Source: Actinomadura luteofluorescens (GTDB lineage Bacteria; Actinomycetota; Actinomycetes; Streptosporangiales; Streptosporangiaceae). Taken from it: a stretch of DNA of 64,000 nt. The stretch's first letter is position 1, and every line of letters starts with the position of its first letter. The translations under genes were made by a program, and so were the position numbers. The DNA lies in the NCBI RefSeq assembly GCF_013409365.1, contig NZ_JACCBA010000001.1, forward strand, positions 3,658,001 to 3,722,000, in the 5' to 3' direction. The notes under the pieces are model-generated. The model was not told the origin of the DNA, did no database searches, and saw only the letters and a program-made list of their open reading frames with translations. Positions 59,286-64,000 of the stretch are shown one piece after another.

Positions 59286-59660
59286 CTTCCTCCTCCGCCT
59301 ACAGGCGAGAGGTTCCAGCGGTCGCCCGCTGGGTTTCCTGCTTCGCCGACGACCGCCTCGTCCGGGAGGTATCCCGTTGAGGTCTCACACCGTCTCCACA
59401 GGCGGTCACCGCCAGCCCGGCGGCCAGGATGTTGCGCGCGGCGTTCACGTCACGGTCATGGACGGCGCCGCACCCGCACGTCCACTCGCGGACGTCCAAC
59501 GGCAACCCCTCGCGGACGGTTCCGCAGGTTCCGCACAGCTTGGTGGAGGGGAACCACCGGCCGACCACGACCAGGTCGCCACACGCCGAAACGCCCCGGC
59601 TTTCCCGTCCTGCTCCACTAGAGCACGTTTCCTCCCCGGCCTGAGGACCGGGGCACCCAT
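59286..59660 (-). mobile_element. Decayed IS200/IS605-type element
   Basis: Between the B12-sensor gene and the STAS gene. One edge has CGCC-TACA-GGCG (59295-59306) and the other has CCCCGG-CCTGAGGA-CCGGGG (59634-59653), small hairpins like the end structures of this IS family. Inside is only the last quarter of TnpB, so the element cannot move by itself. Confidence 0.65.
59299..59625 (-). pseudogene. tnpB C-terminal fragment
   Basis: About 100 residues in frame. The sequence [13 protein letters not shown]…[31 protein letters not shown] is the OrfB zinc ribbon and final RuvC-like Asp region of TnpB. The first about 280 residues, with the other RuvC acidic residues, are missing, so it is inactive. 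The apparent start GTG at 59568 is arbitrary. Confidence 0.85.
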
Positions 59661-59675
59661 GGAGGAATTCTTCTG

Positions 59676-60056
59676 ATGACCGCCTTTGTTCCCGATACTC
59701 CGCTGCGCGTGGTCGCGACCCTGGCCGGGACGCGTGCGCTGCGGATCGAGATTGAGGGTGATCTGGACTTCTACACCGCCGACACGCTGGTGGCCACCGT
59801 CCGGACGCAGATGGAGGACAACCCCGACGTCCGCGAGCTGGAGCTCGCCTGCGGCGGGATGGGCATGTGCGACTCGGCCGGGCTGGCCGCGCTGCTGATG
59901 GTGCACCGCCGGACGTCCGCGGCCGGGGTCCGGCTCGCGCTGACCGGCCGGAGAGCGCAGCTCGACCGGCTCCTGGACATCACCGGAACCCTGCACCACC
60001 TCACCGGCGAGTCGTCCGAGACCGCCAAGGGCGAGGATCAGGGAGTGCCCCAGTAG
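59676..60056 (+). CDS. STAS-domain anti-sigma factor antagonist
   Basis: 126 residues, ATG at 59676 with GGAGGA at 59661-59666. STAS fold: [21 protein letters not shown], phospho-site loop [20 protein letters not shown] with a Ser after CD. It probably belonged to the SpoIIE-B12 operon before the TnpB element entered the gap. The 3' end overlaps the convergent ArsR gene by 19 bases. Confidence 0.9.
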   Translation: MTAFVPDTPLRVVATLAGTRALRIEIEGDLDFYTADTLVATVRTQMEDNPDVRELELACGGMGMCDSAGLAALLMVHRRTSAAGVRLALTGRRAQLDRLLDITGTLHHLTGESSETAKGEDQGVPQ

Positions 60057-61054
60057 CGACCGCGGGGAGCGTCCGGGCGGCGGGTGCCCTCCACGAGCGC
60101 TTCTCCGGTGGCCGTCCGGTAGTAGAGGACGGAGCGTCCGGCGCGGCGGCGGTCGATCAGGCGGGCGTCGTGGAGAACCCTGAGGTGGCGGCCGACCGAG
60201 CCGAGCCCCTGGCCGGTCAGCGCCACGAGCTGCGTGGTGCTCAGCGGCGTCGCGAGCAGGATGAGAACGCGGGCGCGCCCCGGGCCGAGGAGGCGTTCGA
60301 GTGCTTCCGGGACCGTGGCCTCGCCCGCGCCCGCCAGCGGGGCCGAGCAGGGGTAGACGATCGCGTACCGGTCGGGGTCCGGTTCCTTCCAGGCCACCCA
60401 GCCCGTCCGGGGCGTGACCGGGACGAACAGCAGCCGGGCGCCGGAGATGTCGCGCGACGGGAAGTCGGAGGCGTCGATCTGGAGGCGGCCGTCGCCGAGC
60501 CAGCGCATACCGGGGCGCATGTCGTCCAGGGCCGCGGCCCATCCGCCCTGGCCCAGCTGCCCGGCGCGCGCGACGGCGTCGGCCTCGATGACGCGGCGGC
60601 GGCGCTCCCAGTCCGGCTCGACGGTGTGCGTCCACACCCACTCCAACAGGCCGGCGATCCGCTCGGGCGCGTCGGGGCGGCGCAGCTCGGCGGGCAGCGG
60701 GCCGCCGTACGAGACCTCCAGGTCGGCGTACGCGCGCTCGGGCGGGGTCCGGCGGACGACTTCCAGCTCCTCCTGGAACGGCGGCGAGCCCGCGCCCGGG
60801 TGCGGGGGCGTCAGGAAGTCGGCGTTCCAGCGGGTCCTGGCGCCGAGGGCGGCGTCCAGCAGATCGGCGGTGACCGGGTCGCGCCGCAGCATCAAGTGGT
60901 AGGCGGGCAGGTGGGCGTCGAGCCAGGCCCGCTCCCCCGGATGCGCGGCGGCGCCCTTCTCCAGGAGCTTCACGCAGGCGGTGGTCTCCGCCAGGGCGGA
61001 GACCACGAAGCGGCCGCTCGCGAGCGTGTCCGCGTTGACCGTCCACAGGCTCAC
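60038..61054 (-). CDS. ArsR-type regulator with DUF5937-like N-terminus
   Basis: 338 residues from the GTG at 61054 (GAGGAGG 7 bases upstream). The long N-terminal domain (residues 1-240, unknown ligand domain) is followed by a winged HTH: LLGPGRARVLILLATPLSTTQLVALTGQGLGSVGRHLRVLHDARLIDRRRAGRSVLYY. It is divergent from an MFS gene; the palindrome between them overlaps its ribosome site, so it should repress itself and the transporter. Confidence 0.9.
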   Translation of the reverse strand: MSLWTVNADTLASGRFVVSALAETTACVKLLEKGAAAHPGERAWLDAHLPAYHLMLRRDPVTADLLDAALGARTRWNADFLTPPHPGAGSPPFQEELEVVRRTPPERAYADLEVSYGGPLPAELRRPDAPERIAGLLEWVWTHTVEPDWERRRRVIEADAVARAGQLGQGGWAAALDDMRPGMRWLGDGRLQIDASDFPSRDISGARLLFVPVTPRTGWVAWKEPDPDRYAIVYPCSAPLAGAGEATVPEALERLLGPGRARVLILLATPLSTTQLVALTGQGLGSVGRHLRVLHDARLIDRRRAGRSVLYYRTATGEALVEGTRRPDAPRGRYWGTP

Positions 61055-61074
61055 GTTTCGCCTCCTCGCGAAAC
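61055..61074. promoter_or_regulatory. ArsR-type operator palindrome
   Basis: GTTTCGC-CTCCTC-GCGAAAC, perfect 7-bp arms, lies directly upstream of the ArsR start and contains its ribosome site; the MFS start is 40 bases away. Confidence 0.75.
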
Positions 61075-61113
61075 TCTACCGGTCGCCCGGCGGCGGCCCC
61101 GAGCCTGTCGACC

Positions 61114-62343
61114 ATGCGCACGTATCGGGATCTCTTCCGCGCCCCGGAGTACACGCCGCTCTTCGCGTCGTTCACCGTCCAGGAGTCCGCGCAGACGGTG
61201 AGCGGGCTGGCGCTCGGCACGCTGGTGTACGACGCGACCCGCTCGCCGCTGCTGGCGGCGCTGAGCATGTTCGGCGGCTCGTTCGCCCAGATGGCGGGCG
61301 CGCTGACGCTGCTGTCGGCCGCGGACCGCCTGCCGCCGAGGACCGCGCTCGCCTGCATGGCCCTGCTGTTCGGCGCGGGAACCGCCGTCCTGTCGGTTCC
61401 CGGCCTTCCGCCGGCGGCGCTCCTCGCCGTCGTCGCGGGCCTCGGACTGGTCGCCTCGCTGAGAAGCGGCGTCTGCTACGGCCTCCTGAGCGAGATCCTG
61501 CCGGACGAGGGGTTCCTCCTCGGGCGCTCCGTCCTGAACATGGCGGCGGGGCTGACGCAGATCTGCGGCTTCGCCGTCGGCGGCGTCCTCGTGGTCGCGC
61601 TCTCGCCGCGGGGCGCCCTGCTCACCGGAGCCGCGCTCTACCTGCTCACCGCCCTGGTGGCCGTCACCGGCCTGAGCCGCCGCCCGCCCCGGGCCGCCGG
61701 GCGCCCGAGCCCCGGCGAGACCTGGCGGACCACCGTGCGGCTGCTCTCCTCGGTGCCGCGCCGGTACGCCTACCTCGCGATGTGGGTGCCGAACGGCCTG
61801 ATCGTCGGCTGCGAGGCCCTCTTCGTCTCCTACTCGCCGCGGCACGCGGGACCGCTGCTCGCCGCCGCGGGCATCGGCATGCTGATCGGCGACACCGCCA
61901 CGGGCCGGTTCGTCCCCCGCCGCCTGCGCGGGCGCCTGAGCGTGCCCCTGCTGCTCCTGCTGGCGGGCCCCTACCTGCTGTTCGCCGCCGGCCCGCCGCT
62001 CCCGCTCGGCGCGGCCGCCGTGCTGCTGGCCTCCATCGGCTACGGGTCGACGCTGCTGATTCAGGAGCGCCTCATGGCGCTGACGCCCGTCCCCATGCAC
62101 GGGCACGCCCTGGGGCTGCACTCGTCCGGGATGCTGACCATGCAGGGCGTCGGCGCGGCGCTGGCGGGCGGTGTCGCCCAGGTGACCTCGCCCGCCGCCG
62201 CCATGGCGATCATGGCGGTCGCCTCGGTGGCCGTCACCCTCGTCCTGGCTCCGGGGCTCCGCCCGCACGGGATCTCCACACGATCCGCACACGACGGACG
62301 CCACCGGCGCGACGGGACGGCGTCCAATGAGACATGCGCGTGA
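61114..62343 (+). CDS. MFS transporter
   Basis: 409 residues, about 12 membrane helices. It starts MRTYRDLFRAPEYTPLFASF, the usual opening of actinobacterial MFS exporters paired with this ArsR type, with G/A-rich helices throughout. No soluble domain. It is read in the same direction as the radical SAM gene and overlaps it by 10 bases, so transport and that enzyme may be coupled. Confidence 0.9.
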   Translation: MRTYRDLFRAPEYTPLFASFTVQESAQTVSGLALGTLVYDATRSPLLAALSMFGGSFAQMAGALTLLSAADRLPPRTALACMALLFGAGTAVLSVPGLPPAALLAVVAGLGLVASLRSGVCYGLLSEILPDEGFLLGRSVLNMAAGLTQICGFAVGGVLVVALSPRGALLTGAALYLLTALVAVTGLSRRPPRAAGRPSPGETWRTTVRLLSSVPRRYAYLAMWVPNGLIVGCEALFVSYSPRHAGPLLAAAGIGMLIGDTATGRFVPRRLRGRLSVPLLLLLAGPYLLFAAGPPLPLGAAAVLLASIGYGSTLLIQERLMALTPVPMHGHALGLHSSGMLTMQGVGAALAGGVAQVTSPAAAMAIMAVASVAVTLVLAPGLRPHGISTRSAHDGRHRRDGTASNETCA

Positions 62344-63746
62344 AGATGATCCTCCCGGCCCTGACCGAGGCGACCTCGCCGTTCTTCCGTCCGATCAAGT
62401 ACTCGCTGTTCCCGCCGCTCGGGCTCGCCACGCTCGCGGGGTACCTCGACCCGGACGACGAGGTGACGGTGACCGACGAGCACGTGCAGAAGGTCGACAC
62501 CTCCGACGACCCCGACCTCGTGGTGATCCAGGTCTACATCACCTCGGCCCGGCGGGCCTACGAGCTGGCGGACCTCTACCGCGCCCGGGGCGTCCACGTC
62601 TGCCTGGGCGGGCTGCACGTCACCTCGCTCCCGGACGAGGCGGCCCGGCACGCCGACACGATCTTCTGCGGGCCCGGCGAGGACACCTGGCCCCGCTTCC
62701 TCGCCGACCTGCGCGCCGGGCGCCCGGCGGCCCGCTACGACTCCTCCGAGCGGACGCTCGCCGCGCTGCCGCCCATCCGCCGCGACCTCATCGCCCGCGA
62801 GCGCTACCTCGTGCCGAACTCGATCGTGGTCTCGCGCGGCTGCCCGCATGTGTGCGACTTCTGCTACAAGGAGGCGTTCTTCGAGGGCGGCAAGTCGTTC
62901 TACACCCAGACGGTCGACGCGGCGCTCGCCGAGATCGACCGGCTGCCGGGGCGGCACCTGTACTTCCTGGACGACCACCTGTTCGGCAACGCCCGGTTCG
63001 CGTCGGCGCTGTTCGACGGGATGCGCGGGATGGGACGGCTCTGGCAGGCGGCCGGGACGGTGAAGGCGGTGCTGAACCCCGGGCTCCTGGAGAAGGCCGT
63101 CGAGTCCGGGCTGCGGAGCCTGTTCGTCGGCTTCGAGACGGTCAACGCCGGGAACCTCACCGAGCAGCGCAAGTGGCAGAACATCGACCGCGACTACGGC
63201 GCGGTGGTGCGCCGGCTGCGCGACAACGGCGTGATGGTCAACGGCAGCTTCGTGTTCGGGATGGACGAGGACGACCCGTCGGTGTTCGACCGCACCGTCG
63301 AGTGGGCGGTCGGCCAGGGCATCGAGACGGCCACCTTCCACATCCTGACCCCCTATCCGGGCACGCGCCTCTACAGCCGCATGGAGCGGGCCGACCGGCT
63401 CCTGCACTCCGACTGGGACCGGTACGACACCCGCACGGTCGTCTTCAAGCCCGCCAAGATGACCGCCCAGCAGCTCGAGGACGGCTACTGGCGCGCCTAC
63501 CGCGACTTCTACCGCTGGGGTTCGATCCTGCGCGGCGCCGCGACCAAGCCGACGCTGCGCGGCAAGAGCCGGCACGTCGCCTACGCCGGGGGGTGGAAGA
63601 AGTTCGAGCCCGCCTGGGACCTGGTCATCCGCGCGCGGAGGGCGGGCCGTGCGCTGCCGCTGCTGGAGGCGATCCTGTCAGGCTTCGGCAGCCGTCCGGC
63701 CAGGAACGAACCCCGTCGGGAACCGGAGCCGGTTTCCGTATCCTGA
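62334..63746 (+). CDS. B12-binding radical SAM protein
   Basis: 470 residues. Residues 1-150 form a B12-binding-like Rossmann domain without the DxHxxG motif (FPPLGLATLAGYLDPDDEVTVTDEHVQ). The radical SAM core has the cluster motif CPHVCDFC (about residue 170), a GFETVN β-strand and a TPYPGTRLY segment as in the class B methylase/HpnJ-BchE-like group. It probably methylates or rearranges a lipid or secondary metabolite. ATG at 62334 overlaps the MFS end. Confidence 0.9.
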   Translation: MRVKMILPALTEATSPFFRPIKYSLFPPLGLATLAGYLDPDDEVTVTDEHVQKVDTSDDPDLVVIQVYITSARRAYELADLYRARGVHVCLGGLHVTSLPDEAARHADTIFCGPGEDTWPRFLADLRAGRPAARYDSSERTLAALPPIRRDLIARERYLVPNSIVVSRGCPHVCDFCYKEAFFEGGKSFYTQTVDAALAEIDRLPGRHLYFLDDHLFGNARFASALFDGMRGMGRLWQAAGTVKAVLNPGLLEKAVESGLRSLFVGFETVNAGNLTEQRKWQNIDRDYGAVVRRLRDNGVMVNGSFVFGMDEDDPSVFDRTVEWAVGQGIETATFHILTPYPGTRLYSRMERADRLLHSDWDRYDTRTVVFKPAKMTAQQLEDGYWRAYRDFYRWGSILRGAATKPTLRGKSRHVAYAGGWKKFEPAWDLVIRARRAGRALPLLEAILSGFGSRPARNEPRREPEPVSVS

Positions 63747-63918
63747 TCCCCTCGCTCGTGCGGTGCGGGAGACCGGTTTTGCAGGTTTCCTACAACTACA
63801 GCGGCGCAGCGTGCGTTGTCGGCGGCATGGCGCCGCCGCTCTCTGGGCGGAAAGGTGAATGTGTCCGGGTGGCGCCGTGGCCCGGCGCCGCACATCGTCT
63901 AGAGGAGGGCTCGGTCGG
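63747..63918. other. 172-base intergenic region before the carboxylase gene
   Basis: After the radical SAM stop. It has a short hairpin (GGCGGC-ATGGC-GCCGCC, 63821-63837), too weak to call a terminator, and AGAGGAGGG (63901-63909) as the ribosome site of the last gene. I see no further gene. Confidence 0.5.
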
Positions 63919-64000
63919 GTGTTCAGTCGTGTCGCCATCGTGAACCGGGGTGAGGCCGCGATGCGGCTCATCCACGCCGTACGGGACATCGCCGCGGAGA
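63919..64000 (+). CDS. Acyl-CoA carboxylase/biotin carboxylase-like ATP-grasp protein, 3' end outside window
   Basis: GTG at 63919 follows AGAGGAGGG. The visible start FSRVAIVNRGEAAMRLIHAVRDIAAE matches the biotin-carboxylase N-terminal motif (VLIANRGEIA…) in the form used by the large fused actinobacterial acetyl/propionyl-CoA carboxylase proteins. Only 27 codons are seen, so the domain order is unknown. Confidence 0.8.
   Translation, partial: MFSRVAIVNRGEAAMRLIHAVRDIAAE

Noticed and set aside
59445..61358. A 637-codon minus frame spanning the ArsR gene and the TnpB relic
   Set aside because: It is out of frame with both and contains no domain; the ArsR frame has the HTH and ribosome site.

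Overview
The window is about 72% G+C and densely packed on both strands. It has GTG starts, ATGA/GTGA stop-start overlaps, TetR/LuxR/BlaI regulators, an ECF sigma-K/anti-sigma pair, a deazaflavin (F420)-type oxidoreductase, a SpoIIE/STAS stress module and a c-di-AMP riboswitch ahead of an NlpC/P60 gene. This points to the chromosome of a filamentous actinomycete; Streptosporangiales/Thermomonosporaceae (Actinomadura-like) is my best guess, by inference only. I saw no rRNA, tRNA or CRISPR array. The only mobile trace is a decayed IS200/IS605-type TnpB relic.

Positions 1-7.7 kb hold a 5'-truncated large protein of unknown function, a secreted seven-bladed beta-propeller protein, a DUF4132 protein with a TetR regulator, and a small secreted protein. 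Positions 7.7-19.3 kb are one minus-strand operon of six tightly spaced genes that looks like a defence system. It encodes a TerY-like VWA protein, a Ser/Thr kinase with a zinc ribbon, a UPF1-like SF1 helicase, a 512-residue protein I cannot assign, a coiled-coil McrB-type AAA+ ATPase, and a DUF2357/McrC-like protein ending in zinc ribbons. The gene set recalls the CoCoNuT branch of McrBC systems combined with a TerY-kinase pair. Its single promoter is flanked by two TTTCCGAAA elements.

Positions 19.5-24 kb carry a molybdopterin oxidoreductase lacking the usual [4Fe-4S] cysteines with a small helical partner, a LysR regulator and a hexapeptide acetyltransferase. Positions 24-31.8 kb hold a DUF3686 giant ATPase, a flotillin (YqiK-like) and a YqiJ-like OB-fold membrane protein. 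Positions 32.2-36.2 kb form a BlaI-type regulon: near-identical operators precede spo0M, terB and a cation efflux-blaI-M56 peptidase operon. Then come a flavin disulfide reductase, a MacB-like ABC exporter, a NarL-type two-component system, and DUF6153/DUF305 proteins.

Positions 42.8-47.7 kb encode an NlpC/P60 hydrolase under a c-di-AMP riboswitch and an MMPL transporter-BlaI-M56 operon, followed by a second NarL-type two-component system. Positions 49.7-51.8 kb hold two TetR regulators with clear palindromic operators, a small membrane protein and a deazaflavin-dependent reductase. Positions 51.9-55.6 kb form a SigK module: rskA, sigK, a membrane-anchored YedY/sulfite-oxidase-like protein and an Mpt70/Mpt83-like fasciclin lipoprotein. 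The divergent sigK and oxidase genes have matching SigK-type promoters placed so that both transcripts should begin at their GTG start codons.

Positions 55.7-60 kb encode a STAS/SpoIIE/B12-sensor stress module, interrupted by the TnpB relic. Positions 60-63.7 kb hold an ArsR regulator, an MFS exporter and a B12-binding radical SAM protein. The window ends in the first codons of a probable acyl-CoA carboxylase.
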